Source: Bacteroidales bacterium (lineage in GTDB: Bacteria; Bacteroidota; Bacteroidia; Bacteroidales; Bacteroidaceae). Taken from it: a DNA stretch of 64,000 nucleotides. The notes below the pieces were generated by a model. It searched no databases and was not told the DNA's origin. It saw only the letters and a list, made by a program, of their open reading frames with translations. The stretch's first letter is position 1. Every line of letters begins with the position of its first letter. The DNA is taken from assembly GCA_015060905.1 (NCBI GenBank), contig SUXQ01000012.1, forward strand, positions 1 to 64,000, read 5' to 3'. Both the position numbers and the translations under genes were made by a program. Of this stretch, positions 43,581 through 52,357 are shown one piece after another.

Positions 43581-44881
43581 AAAAGATAGATGTAGGGCTT
43601 CTTCTTTCGGACGGCGTGGATTTTTCTCTGAACGGCACTTTTCTGGGTGGCGGCTCGGACGGTGTTACAGGTGAGCATAAAGTTTCGGCCTGTGGCGACA
43701 CTGTCGAGTGGAAGGGAAAGTCTTATGAGAGGTTGATTTTCTCTCCGATGGCCGAAAATTGCACTTTTACAGTGTATAATATCATTATAGGAATAGATTT
43801 TCATTGGGAAAGGCACGAGAATCAGACTTTTAAGGGTGAACTTCTCTTTTTTGCCGAGAATGGCAAGGTGAGGGTAGTGAATCGTATAGGTGTCGAGGAT
43901 TATTTGCAGAGTGTAATTTCGTCTGAAATGTCATCGACCTCTTCGTTGCAGTTGTTGAAGGCTCATGCTATTATTTCCCGCAGCTGGCTTTATGCTCAGT
44001 TGCAGAGGGCCGAAAATTGTCGTGTGGAAACTTCGCTGTGCGAAAAGTGCAACGATGATGAGATTATTCGTTGGTACGCTCGCGAGGATCATGAACTTTT
44101 TGATTTTTGTGCAGATGATCACTGCCAACGTTATCAGGGAATTACACGCGCGATGAATCCTAATGTTGTTCGCGCCGTTGAGGATACAGCGGATATTGTG
44201 CTTTCTTACAATGGTGCTGTCTGCGATGCTCGTTTCAGCAAATGTTGCGGCGGAATTACAGAAAAATTCTCTTCTTGTTGGGAGAATGTGGATGTTCCCT
44301 ATCTTGCCTCTTTTAGGGACGCAGATGCTGTCGCCGAGCCATTTGATGCCGGTGACGAGGATTGTGCCCGACGTTGGATAGAGGGGCACAATGATTCTTT
44401 TTGCTCGTCGGCGGATGCTCGCGTACTTTCTCAGGTGCTGAACGGCTACGACCGGGAAACTGCCGATTTTTATCGTTGGACGGTTGAGTATACAGCCAAG
44501 GAATTATCGCAGCTGATAATGGAAAAGAGCGGAATTGATTTTGGACGTGTCGACGAGCTTGTGCCTTTGCAACGTGGGGCCTCGGGACGCATAATAAAAT
44601 TGAAGATTGTGGGAAGCAAAAGAACAATGATTATTGGCAAGGAACTTGAAATAAGACGCTGGTTGTCGCCGTCGCATCTTTATAGCTCTGCTTTTATCGT
44701 GGATAAAAAAACAGATGCAGCCGGTACTGTGACGTTTGTTCTGCGCGGTGCCGGATGGGGACACGGTGTCGGACTTTGTCAGATAGGTGCTGCTGCCATG
44801 AGCGAGAAAGGGTACGATTTTTGCGAAATATTGTCGCACTATTACCCGGGTACGGAATTGAGAAATATAAATACTCTATAA
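43577..44881 (+). CDS. SpoIID/LytB domain protein
   Basis: 434 residues from the ATG at 43577, which overlaps the previous stop (ATGA). The SpoIID signature is clear: 'NRIGVEDYLQSVISSEMSS' with the catalytic-type Glu, 'LLKAHAIISRSWLY', 'CDARFSKCCGGITE' and 'GAGWGHGVGLCQIGAAAMSEKGYDFCEIL'. SpoIID is a lytic transglycosylase acting on peptidoglycan stripped of peptides. No signal peptide is evident, unusual for a wall enzyme, so it may act inside the cell on recycled glycans or be exported another way. Coupling to the glycosyltransferase-DUF4922 gene suggests glycan salvage. Confidence 0.9.
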   Translation: MKKIDVGLLLSDGVDFSLNGTFLGGGSDGVTGEHKVSACGDTVEWKGKSYERLIFSPMAENCTFTVYNIIIGIDFHWERHENQTFKGELLFFAENGKVRVVNRIGVEDYLQSVISSEMSSTSSLQLLKAHAIISRSWLYAQLQRAENCRVETSLCEKCNDDEIIRWYAREDHELFDFCADDHCQRYQGITRAMNPNVVRAVEDTADIVLSYNGAVCDARFSKCCGGITEKFSSCWENVDVPYLASFRDADAVAEPFDAGDEDCARRWIEGHNDSFCSSADARVLSQVLNGYDRETADFYRWTVEYTAKELSQLIMEKSGIDFGRVDELVPLQRGASGRIIKLKIVGSKRTMIIGKELEIRRWLSPSHLYSSAFIVDKKTDAAGTVTFVLRGAGWGHGVGLCQIGAAAMSEKGYDFCEILSHYYPGTELRNINTL

Positions 44882-44883
44882 AT

Positions 44884-46374
44884 ATGAAAAACATTAAAAA
44901 AGAACCATCTTTTTGGGTGGCAATAGTGCCTATTGTGTTGTTGGCAATATTGTTGGCTATTGTAATTATTTTTAAAGGTGCCGATGCGCTCGATGGTGGC
45001 ACTCAGTTTGCGCTTATTTTGACTACGGCTGTGGCTGTAGCTTTGTCCATGGGGCTGTATGGCGTCAGCTGGGAGGAACTTGAGAAGTCTATTGCAAAAA
45101 ATATATATTCTTCGAGTGCTTCTATTCTTATATTTTTGTTTATCGGTGCTATTGCCGGCACGTGGATGATAAGCGGTGTTGTGCCTACGCTTATCTGTTA
45201 CGGGTTGCAGATATTGCATCCTTCGGTGTTTCTTGTTTCGGCCTGTGTGATATGTGCCATTGTGAGTATTGTTACGGGTAGTTCTTGGACTACATGTGCC
45301 ACTATTGGTGTTGCGCTTATGGGTATAGGTTACTCGAATGGCTTTCCCGAGTGGTGGACTGCGGGTGCTGTTATTTCGGGTGCATATTTCGGAGATAAAA
45401 TGTCTGCTCTTTCGGATACTACCGTGCTTGCTGCATCGACGGCTAAAGTTCGGCTTTTCGACCATATAAGGTATATGATGTATACGACTGTGCCCTGTTT
45501 CTCTATTGCGCTTATTATTTATACTGTGGCCGGGCTTTATTTGTATGACAGTAATAGTGCAATTTCAACAGAACTTGTAGATGCCTTGCATCAGAGTTTT
45601 AATATCTCTCCGTGGTTGCTTATTGTTCCTTTGCTTACTTTTACTTTGATTGCTTTTAAAGTGCCTGCGTTGATTACGCTCTTTGTTTCTATGTTGTCGG
45701 CATGCGTGGCTATGCTTATTTTCCAGCCTTCTTTGGTTGCTCAGATTGGTGGTGGTGAGGTTCTTGGTTTTAAGACTGCTGTGTTGGGCGTGCTTATAAG
45801 CTGTTGTAATTCAACGTCGATTGATACGGGGAATGAGGTTCTTAACAGTCTTGTTGCCACGCGAGGAATGGGTGGCGCAATGAATGTTATCTGGCTTGTG
45901 CTGACTGCTATGTGTTTCGGTGGTGTGATGGTTGGCAGTGGCATGATGGCTGCAATAACAAAGACTCTGTTGAAGGGTGTGAACAGTGTTACGCGTGCTG
46001 TTTCGGCTACTGTTTTTTCGGGAATCTTTTTCAACTGTTGTACGGGAGACCAATTTATGTCTATTATCTTGGCTTGTGACCTTAATAAGGGTAGTTTCGA
46101 TAAGTTGGGGGTGGACAGACGTGTGCTCAGTCGTGCTACAGAGGACTCGGCAACGGTAACTTCGGTGCTTATCCCCTGGAATACTTGTGGAGTGGTGCAG
46201 AGTATGGTGCTTGGCGTGCCTACACTGGTGTTTATGCCTTTCTGTTTCTTTAATCTTCTTAGTCCGTTGATGTCTATTTTTGTGGCTAAGCTGAATTATA
46301 AAATATTATATGTTAAAGATAAAAATGACGTGTCAGAGAAAAACATTGTAGCCGAAGAGGTTGTTGAAGGTTAA
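44884..46374 (+). CDS. Na+/H+ antiporter NhaC family protein
   Basis: Inner-membrane antiporter of 496 residues from the ATG at 44884 (MKNIKKEPSFWVAIVPIVLL), three bases after the SpoIID-like stop. About 11-12 spans are visible, with the family motifs 'FLFIGAIAGTWMISGVVPTLI', 'GSSWTTCATIGVALMGIG', 'GAYFGDKMSALSDTT' and 'AVLGVLISCCNSTSIDTGNE'. It could exchange Na+ for H+ or a small organic molecule, as some NhaC-family members do. The ORF-track start overlaps the previous gene and is rejected. Confidence 0.9.
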   Translation: MKNIKKEPSFWVAIVPIVLLAILLAIVIIFKGADALDGGTQFALILTTAVAVALSMGLYGVSWEELEKSIAKNIYSSSASILIFLFIGAIAGTWMISGVVPTLICYGLQILHPSVFLVSACVICAIVSIVTGSSWTTCATIGVALMGIGYSNGFPEWWTAGAVISGAYFGDKMSALSDTTVLAASTAKVRLFDHIRYMMYTTVPCFSIALIIYTVAGLYLYDSNSAISTELVDALHQSFNISPWLLIVPLLTFTLIAFKVPALITLFVSMLSACVAMLIFQPSLVAQIGGGEVLGFKTAVLGVLISCCNSTSIDTGNEVLNSLVATRGMGGAMNVIWLVLTAMCFGGVMVGSGMMAAITKTLLKGVNSVTRAVSATVFSGIFFNCCTGDQFMSIILACDLNKGSFDKLGVDRRVLSRATEDSATVTSVLIPWNTCGVVQSMVLGVPTLVFMPFCFFNLLSPLMSIFVAKLNYKILYVKDKNDVSEKNIVAEEVVEG

Positions 46375-46386
46375 TATACTTCAATA

Positions 46387-46785
46387 ATGTGTAATATAAA
46401 ATTCGGATATTTGTTTTTTGCTTGTGTGTTGTTTATCGTTGCGTGTCAGAAGGCTGATGATAATGGACCTTTGGGTGCTTTTTGGAAACTTTTGGAGGTG
46501 GAGTATCTTGCAGATGGTTCTAAAAATGATCTTAGGGCACAAAATCTGTTCATGGCTGTGCAACTGAATCTTATGCAGTTTAGTGGCAATAGACTACACT
46601 ATGCACGTTTTCAGCATCAGGGCGATTCTTTGTTTATTCAAATGATTGGTGGTGATGCTGATAAAAAGTTTTTGGAAAGTTTCGGGCTTAATGGGCAGGA
46701 ACAGCGTTTTTTTGTGGAAAAATTGAATAGTAAGAGCTTGATTTTAAAATCGGAATATTCAATATTGAGATTTAAAAAGTTCTAA
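46387..46785 (+). CDS. Small lipocalin-like lipoprotein
   Basis: 132 residues with a lipoprotein signal (FACVLFIVACQKAD). The mature part 'LGAFWKLLEVEYLADGS' to 'SEYSILRFKKF' resembles lipocalin-like Bacteroidota proteins that form a small beta-barrel in the periplasm or outer membrane. It lies 12 bp after the antiporter gene and is followed by a terminator. The ligand is unknown. Confidence 0.7.
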   Translation: MCNIKFGYLFFACVLFIVACQKADDNGPLGAFWKLLEVEYLADGSKNDLRAQNLFMAVQLNLMQFSGNRLHYARFQHQGDSLFIQMIGGDADKKFLESFGLNGQEQRFFVEKLNSKSLILKSEYSILRFKKF

Positions 46786-46896
46786 TTTTTATAGGCTTTG
46801 TGTTAATAGGAATTTTTCTTTTGCCGAGGCTTATGATGGGTAATGTTTTGCGACAGAAATGCTTGAGATTATATGTGAATAGATGTTTTTGGGGGT

Positions 46897-46938
46897 ATAC
46901 AATAATAGGATGGCACAATCGCCATCCTATTATTGTAT
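46897..46938. terminator. Bidirectional terminator between the lipoprotein and DUF1573 genes
   Basis: 18-bp inverted repeat atacaataataggatggc (46897-46914, with flank) / gccatcctattattgtat (46921-46938) between convergent genes. Confidence 0.8.
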
Positions 46939-46948
46939 GTGTGATTTT

Positions 46949-47401
46949 TTAATCTTCGTCTATTTTTATTATCGGTGTTTCTTTTATTTTGCGTGGTAGC
47001 ATTTTTCCGCTAATATATAGTTTTATTATTTCCTCTTTTGCGTTTGTGTGTATGGAAATGCTACGGCGCATGTTGCCCGGTGCTTTGTGTGTGCCGTCGT
47101 ATGTTACTTTTATGACTCCGCTCTCGCCGGGTTTTATTGCTTCTATGGGAAAGTCGGGTACTGTGCAACCGCACGATGCGAATGCTTGATGGATATAGAG
47201 GTCGGCGTTTCCGATGTTTTTAAATTTGAATTCGCAGTCAAGTATTGCTGTGTCGGCGGCAAATGTGCCGAAGTTGTGGTTGGTCTTTTCAAATTTTATT
47301 TCGGCGTAGGCTTTTTCTTTCTTATCTTTTTGTACCTCTTTTTGTGCCATTGCCGGAATGAGCAGCATTGTGAGCAGAGTGGTTATTATTATTTTTTTCA
47401 T
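46949..47401 (-). CDS. DUF1573 domain protein
   Basis: 150-residue exported protein with a signal peptide (MKKIIITTLLTMLLIPAMAQ). The DUF1573 core is typical: 'FEKTNHNFGTFAADTAILDCEFKFKNIGNADLYIHQAFASCGCTVPDFP', an Ig-like fold with the 'SCGCT' motif. It is a widespread Bacteroidota envelope protein of unknown function. Its promoter lies at the end of a dispersed repeat. Confidence 0.9.
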   Translation of the reverse strand: MKKIIITTLLTMLLIPAMAQKEVQKDKKEKAYAEIKFEKTNHNFGTFAADTAILDCEFKFKNIGNADLYIHQAFASCGCTVPDFPIEAIKPGESGVIKVTYDGTHKAPGNMRRSISIHTNAKEEIIKLYISGKMLPRKIKETPIIKIDED

Positions 47402-47475
47402 TGTTTCTTTTTTAAAGGTTATAAGTCTTGCAACGGTTTTTCAATATGCGTTGCTTATGTTTTTACATTTTCCTG

Positions 47476-47570
47476 TGCAAAGATAGTGCAAACGAACGTA
47501 ACGCAAGTTTACTTGCTGGTTACAAAGTGAGTGCAGCCTATTTTCGCAACATTTTATGTTGCAAAGTTAC
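47476..47570 (-). repeat. Dispersed promoter-bearing repeat upstream of the DUF1573 gene
   Basis: Read leftward it runs 'aggctgcactcactttgtaac', then 'cttgcgttacgttcgtttgc', ending in TATCTTTG (47478-47485) with TTG 18 bp before it. This closely matches the copy at 23340-23409 in inverse orientation. The box is aimed at the DUF1573 gene. Confidence 0.65.
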
Positions 47571-47642
47571 TTATTTATATGTTATTATCAATAGTGTGAT
47601 TACTTTTTTGTGTTTATAGTTTGTTAATAAACATTGAAATAT

Positions 47643-49856
47643 CTATACTCGTGATACTTGTTTAATGCCTTTTATAGTTTCTATCTTGCGTATCAGTTTG
47701 CTTAATTTGCTGTATTCATCTATGAGCAGTGTCAGTGTGCCCGAGAATAGTGTGTCGTGCGATTCTATGTTTATGCTGCGCAGAATAACATCTTTTTCTT
47801 GGCCGATGACCGAGGTTACGTTTGTGACTATTCCAATGTCGTCGTGTCCTACGATGCGCAGATTAATGGCGTAGAGTGTCTTTCCATTCTTGTCTTTGTC
47901 GCTCCAACGTGCTTCGATTATACGCCACGGGTAACGTTCGCGAAGTGTGTGGGCGTTGCTGCAATCTTTACGGTGAATGGATATTCCTCCGCTGATTGTT
48001 ACAAATCCGAATATTTCGTCGCCAAAGATGGGTGTGCAACATTTTGCAAATTTATAATCTACATCTTTTAGGTTTCTTTCGATGACGAGTATGTCGCCCG
48101 AACTGTTTTTTTCTATTTCATTTTGCAGCGTATAATCTTGCGCGCTGTGTATAGTATCGTTGGTGGCGTTGTCGGCTGCCAACATCTCTTGATAGCGTTG
48201 CAATACATCTGTTACGTCTATAAAGCCGTCGGCTACTTGTTGGTAGAATTCGCTCAGACGCTTGAAACCCATTTTGCGGATGAGACGATCCATCTGGCGC
48301 TCGTCAAATTCTATTTTGTGATTTTTGAATTTTCTCTCGATAGTCTCTCGGGCGAGTGCTGCTTGTCGTGCGCCAATGTCTTTAAGGGCTTGACGTATTT
48401 TGGCTCGTGCGCGTGAGGTTTTTACTATCTTCAGCCATGCTTGTTTGGGTGTCTGGCTGTTTGATGTTACAATTTCTACTTGATCACCGTTGCTGAGGGT
48501 GTGTTTCAAGGGGACGTTGCGACCGTTTACAAGTGCTCCGGTGCAACGGCTGCCCACTCCTGTGTGTATGCAGAAGGCAAAGTCGAGGATGGTGGCTCCT
48601 TTGGGAAGATGGAACAGGTCGCCTTTGGGGGTAAATACAAAAATGTCATCTTTGTATAGTTCCATCTTGAACTTGTTGTCGGTAACGTCGTCCTCGGAAA
48701 TGTGTTCAAGTGTGTCGCGTATGGAGGCGAGCAGGGTGTCGAGCCCTTTCTCGCTTTTTATTCCTTTGTAACGCCAGTGGGCAGCAAGACCATGCTCGGC
48801 GATGGTGTCCATTCTTTCGGTGCGTATCTGCACTTCGACCCAACGTCCTTCGGGGCCCATGACTGTTGTGTGCAGCGACTCGTAGCCGTTGCTTTTGGGT
48901 ACCGAGAGCCAGTCGCGCAGGCGGTGGGGGTTGGGGGTGTATAGGTCGGTTACAAGGGAGTATACTTGCCAGCATTCGCTCTTTTCGTTTGCAGGCTCAC
49001 TGTCTATTATTATGCGTATGGCAAAGATGTCGTATATTTTCTCGAACGGGCTTTTCTGACGTTTCATCTTTTGCCAGATGGAGTGTATGGATTTTGTTCT
49101 TCCTTTTATGCGGTATTTTATGTGGGGGTTGCCGTGCAGTGATTTTTCTATGGGGGCTATGAAGTTTGCCATATAGTCTTCGCGCGAAGCGGCTGTCTCT
49201 TCGAGCTTGCGGCTGAGTTCGACGTAGACTTCGGGCTCGGTGTATTTTATTACAAGGTCTTCGAGTTCTGATTTTAGTTTGTAAAAACCGAGTTTGTGGG
49301 CAAGGGGGGCGTATAGTTGCGACGCTTCGTTGGCAACTTGCAGGCGAGCCTCTTCGTTGGTGCTGTTGGCTATCTTGCGCATTAGTACCAGACGTTCGGC
49401 TATCATTATGAGTATGATGCGCATGTCGTTGGCAAGCGACAGCAGCAGGTTGCGGAAATTTTCGCTCTCTACTGTGGGGCTTTTGGCGTGAAGCGAGTTT
49501 ATTTGTGCGAGGCTTTTGAGTATGTTTGTTACGTTCTCTCCGAATTTTTCGGTTACCTCTTGCAGGCTTATTGCTCCCGACAATATGCAGCGGTTAAGCA
49601 GTATGCTGAGGGTTATTTCGCGTCGGTAGCCAATCTCTTTGCCTACAAGATAGACTGTGTGCAGGTCGAGCAATATGGGGCTTAATCCGAATTTGTCTCG
49701 CGTGATTTTTCCCTCGGCAATGGCTTTGTCGAGGTGTGGCTTTATGTAGCTATAGTCGCTTGCTGTAACTTTCTCTTCTACATTTGTTTGTAGTTTGCGC
49801 CACAGGCCGAGAAGTTCTTTTTTCTCTTCGTGGGTAAGAATTATTGATTCGGGCAT
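47643..49856 (-). CDS. relA: RelA/SpoT-family (p)ppGpp synthetase with degenerate hydrolase domain
   Basis: Stringent-response enzyme of 737 residues. The N-terminal HD hydrolase has lost its active site: where hydrolases read L-L-H-D-V-I-E-D this reads 'LLNRCILSG', and 'LADRLHNMR' is 'IAERLVLMR'. The synthetase is intact: 'RIKGRTKSIHSIWQKM', 'YDIFAIRIIID', 'SVPKSNGYESLHTTVMGP' and 'VQIRTERMDTIAEHGLAAHW'. The TGS ('FVFTPKGDLFHLPKGATILDFAF') and C-terminal ACT domains follow. It is therefore a synthetase only; a SpoT-type hydrolase is expected elsewhere. The loop 'NPHRLRDWL' is of the basic RxKD type. Confidence 0.92.
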   Translation of the reverse strand: MPESIILTHEEKKELLGLWRKLQTNVEEKVTASDYSYIKPHLDKAIAEGKITRDKFGLSPILLDLHTVYLVGKEIGYRREITLSILLNRCILSGAISLQEVTEKFGENVTNILKSLAQINSLHAKSPTVESENFRNLLLSLANDMRIILIMIAERLVLMRKIANSTNEEARLQVANEASQLYAPLAHKLGFYKLKSELEDLVIKYTEPEVYVELSRKLEETAASREDYMANFIAPIEKSLHGNPHIKYRIKGRTKSIHSIWQKMKRQKSPFEKIYDIFAIRIIIDSEPANEKSECWQVYSLVTDLYTPNPHRLRDWLSVPKSNGYESLHTTVMGPEGRWVEVQIRTERMDTIAEHGLAAHWRYKGIKSEKGLDTLLASIRDTLEHISEDDVTDNKFKMELYKDDIFVFTPKGDLFHLPKGATILDFAFCIHTGVGSRCTGALVNGRNVPLKHTLSNGDQVEIVTSNSQTPKQAWLKIVKTSRARAKIRQALKDIGARQAALARETIERKFKNHKIEFDERQMDRLIRKMGFKRLSEFYQQVADGFIDVTDVLQRYQEMLAADNATNDTIHSAQDYTLQNEIEKNSSGDILVIERNLKDVDYKFAKCCTPIFGDEIFGFVTISGGISIHRKDCSNAHTLRERYPWRIIEARWSDKDKNGKTLYAINLRIVGHDDIGIVTNVTSVIGQEKDVILRSINIESHDTLFSGTLTLLIDEYSKLSKLIRKIETIKGIKQVSRV

Positions 49857-49919
49857 TGCTTTTCTCTGTTATTCGTTCCGTAACTCTTTTTGTCGGCAGA
49901 AAGTTTTTCTCTCTTCTTA

Positions 49920-49927
49920 CAAAGATA
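49920..49927 (-). promoter_or_regulatory. relA promoter -7 box TATCTTTG
   Basis: Exact TAnnTTTG match read leftward, 64 bp before the relA ATG. No good -33 element seen. Confidence 0.5.
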
Positions 49928-49982
49928 GACCATCTTCTTCTAAAAGAGATAAATTTTTATGAAGTTTTTAGAAAATTATCAT

Positions 49983-49990
49983 TATTTTTG
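49983..49990 (+). promoter_or_regulatory. DUF4301 promoter -7 box TATTTTTG
   Basis: Exact TAnnTTTG match, about 110 bp before the DUF4301 ATG. The 244-bp gap between the divergent relA and DUF4301 genes holds this and the relA box and nothing else that I see. Confidence 0.4.
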
Positions 49991-50100
49991 TGAATAGAAA
50001 TAATGAGTATGTTCACTGAACAGATGTGCAATATAAGGAAAAATGCTTTTCCCGTTGTTTAATGAATGTACAATGTTGTGAAACTTAAAAGAATACAACT

Positions 50101-51615
50101 ATGATAAGCAAAGCTGACCAGACGTTACTTAAGAAAAAGGGTATTTCGGAGCAGAAAGTTGCCGAGCAGTTGAAGAATTTTGTAACGGGTTTCCCGTTTC
50201 TGAAGATTGAGGCTGCTGCCTCTGTCGAGCATGGTATTCTTGTCCCCGATAAGGATGAGGTTGCTGCTTTTCTCGCTGTTTGGGACGAGTATTGCAAGGC
50301 CGGACACAATATATTGAAGTTTGTTCCCGCTTCGGGTGCTGCCAGCCGTATGTTCAAGGACCTTTTCTCTTTTCTTAGTGGAGAATATGACGAGCCTACG
50401 ACCGATTTTGAGAGGAACTTTTTTAATAATATAGAAAAGTTTGCTTTTTACGAGGAACTTGATGATGTTTGTGTAAAAAACAGTTCGGCGACAATAAAAG
50501 AGCTTGTGGCTGCCGGAAAGTATAAAAGTGTGGTTTTTAATCTTCTTGACTTTACGGGGCTTAACTATGGCTCTTTGCCAAAGGGACTGCTGAAGTTCCA
50601 TGCTTATGATGGTATACAGCGTACTCCGGTCGAGGAGCATTTTGTCGAGGGGGCTCTCTATGCGGCGATGAACGGCAAGGTGCGTCTGCATTTTACAGTG
50701 TCACCCAACCACAGAGCAATGTTCGAGCAGCTTGTTGCTTCGCGCAAGGATCTTTACGAAAAGATGTTCGACGTTGAGTACGAGATTACTTTCTCGGAGC
50801 AGAAACAGAGTACCGACACTATTGCGGTAGATGCTGACAATCAGCCTTTCCGCGAGGGTGGAGCGTTGCTTTTCCGTCCCGGGGGGCACGGTGCGCTCAT
50901 CGAGAATCTTAACGACATTGATGCTGATGTTATTTTTATAAAGAATATCGACAATGTTGTTCCCGACAGACTGAAAGGCGATACTGTTATTTATAAGAAA
51001 CTTATTGCCGGAGTGCTTGTGTCGTTGCAAAAGAAAGCTTTCGAGTATCTGCGTCTGTTGGACTCGGGAAAATATACTCACGAGCAGATTGAGGAGATTA
51101 TTCGTTTCGTGCAGCAGAAATTATATTGTCGCAGTAACGAAATTAAGCATCTTGAGGATTGCAATCTTGTTCTTTATTTGCGCAAGAAGCTTAACCGTCC
51201 GATGCGTGTGTGCGGAATGGTCAAGAATGTGGGCGAGCCGGGCGGCGGTCCTTTCCTTGCTTACAATAGTGACGGGACATATTCGTTGCAGATTCTCGAG
51301 AGTTCGCAAATTGACATGAGCAATGAGAAGGCGCGTACAATGTTCGAGAATGGTACACACTTTAATCCTGTGGACCTTGTTTGTGCTGTTATGAATTATA
51401 AGGGCGAGAAATTCAATCTCCCAGACTATGTGGACCCATCGACAGGCTTTATTTCTCATAAGTCGAAGAATGGTCGCGAGCTTAAGGCTATGGAGCTTCC
51501 GGGCTTGTGGAACGGTGCAATGAGTGATTGGAATACTGTGTTTGTAGAGGTTCCTCTTGTAACATTCAATCCTGTAAAAACTGTAAATGACCTATTGAGG
51601 GACGTGCATCAATAA
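50101..51615 (+). CDS. DUF4301 family protein
   Basis: 504-residue soluble protein. 'KKGISEQKVAEQLKNFVTGFPFLKIEAAASVEHGI' and 'ILKFVPASGAASRMFKDLFSFL' are characteristic of the Bacteroidota DUF4301 family; the 'PASGAASRM' loop is reminiscent of the nucleotide-binding loop of sugar nucleotidyltransferases. 'ALLFRPGGHGALIENLND' and 'IFIKNIDNVVPD' resemble the UTP:sugar-phosphate uridylyltransferase fold, so a nucleotidyltransferase-like activity is an inference. It is a single gene with its own promoter box and terminator. Confidence 0.85.
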   Translation: MISKADQTLLKKKGISEQKVAEQLKNFVTGFPFLKIEAAASVEHGILVPDKDEVAAFLAVWDEYCKAGHNILKFVPASGAASRMFKDLFSFLSGEYDEPTTDFERNFFNNIEKFAFYEELDDVCVKNSSATIKELVAAGKYKSVVFNLLDFTGLNYGSLPKGLLKFHAYDGIQRTPVEEHFVEGALYAAMNGKVRLHFTVSPNHRAMFEQLVASRKDLYEKMFDVEYEITFSEQKQSTDTIAVDADNQPFREGGALLFRPGGHGALIENLNDIDADVIFIKNIDNVVPDRLKGDTVIYKKLIAGVLVSLQKKAFEYLRLLDSGKYTHEQIEEIIRFVQQKLYCRSNEIKHLEDCNLVLYLRKKLNRPMRVCGMVKNVGEPGGGPFLAYNSDGTYSLQILESSQIDMSNEKARTMFENGTHFNPVDLVCAVMNYKGEKFNLPDYVDPSTGFISHKSKNGRELKAMELPGLWNGAMSDWNTVFVEVPLVTFNPVKTVNDLLRDVHQ

Positions 51616-51618
51616 TGT

Positions 51619-51662
51619 TAAATAGAAAATGGATAAGCAATTGCTTATCCATTTTCTATTTA
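51619..51662. terminator. Bidirectional terminator between DUF4301 and the convergent barrel gene
   Basis: Near-perfect palindrome with arms aatagaaaatggataagcaa (51621-51640) and ttgcttatccattttctatt (51641-51660), A- and T-rich on both flanks. Confidence 0.8.
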
Positions 51663-51673
51663 TTGTATATTCT

Positions 51674-52357
51674 TTAGAATATTTTTGTCGAGTATCCTAT
51701 GCGTGCATAAATGGTGGTGTTTGCCGAACGTCCAAAGTCGTCGGTCTTTGAATTGTTGAAAATATCACCAAGACCATAATAATATCTGCCTTCAACGAAA
51801 AAATTACCGACTTTTGTCTTAAGCTCGAGTCCTGCGCCTCCCAGAATTCCATAGTCGAATTTGTTGTCTATTTGCTTTCCGTAGATTGCTTGTGTAGCAT
51901 ACGGGCGGCTTTCTATTTCCCACTGCCCTTCGTATGTCTCGCTGTCGTCGAGCAAGAAACTTATCTGTGGGCCGAGGTTTATGAAAAACTGCAATCCGTA
52001 AGGCTCTTTGCCAAAGGATAGGTGGGCAAGAAAGGGTACCTCTATATAGTTTAGGCAGCGGCTGTAACTGTTGCCGGTCTTGTCGTCAAAATCTTCTTTC
52101 CATCCTCGCTGTGCAAAATTGACTTCCAATTGTGCGGCGCATATCATGCTGAAGTATTTTTCGCTTGTGTAACGTATGCTTACACCGCCACCTGCTCCAT
52201 TAAGATAGAATTGTCGTATGGTGGGCTGAAACTCCATTTTGCTGAGATTGAGTCCACCGCCGACGCCTATTTCCAATATGCTGCGAGGCTCCTCAATTTG
52301 TGCTTTTACTCCTAGGGCGAGGATTATTGCTATTATTGCGGTAAGTATTCGTTTCAT
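51674..52357 (-). CDS. PorT-family outer-membrane beta-barrel protein
   Basis: 227 residues with a signal peptide (MKRILTAIIAIILALGVKAQ) and barrel strands 'ILEIGVGGGLNLSKMEF', 'GGGVSIRYTSEKYFSMICAAQLEVNF', 'YGLQFFINLGPQISFLLDD' and a terminal aromatic strand 'YARIGYSTKIF'. It resembles the small PorT/OMP_b-brl_2 barrels of Bacteroidota. Its ATG overlaps the stop of the LysM/binding-protein gene (ATGA), so the three genes of this operon are translated together and the products may form one envelope complex. Confidence 0.82.
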   Translation of the reverse strand: MKRILTAIIAIILALGVKAQIEEPRSILEIGVGGGLNLSKMEFQPTIRQFYLNGAGGGVSIRYTSEKYFSMICAAQLEVNFAQRGWKEDFDDKTGNSYSRCLNYIEVPFLAHLSFGKEPYGLQFFINLGPQISFLLDDSETYEGQWEIESRPYATQAIYGKQIDNKFDYGILGGAGLELKTKVGNFFVEGRYYYGLGDIFNNSKTDDFGRSANTTIYARIGYSTKIF

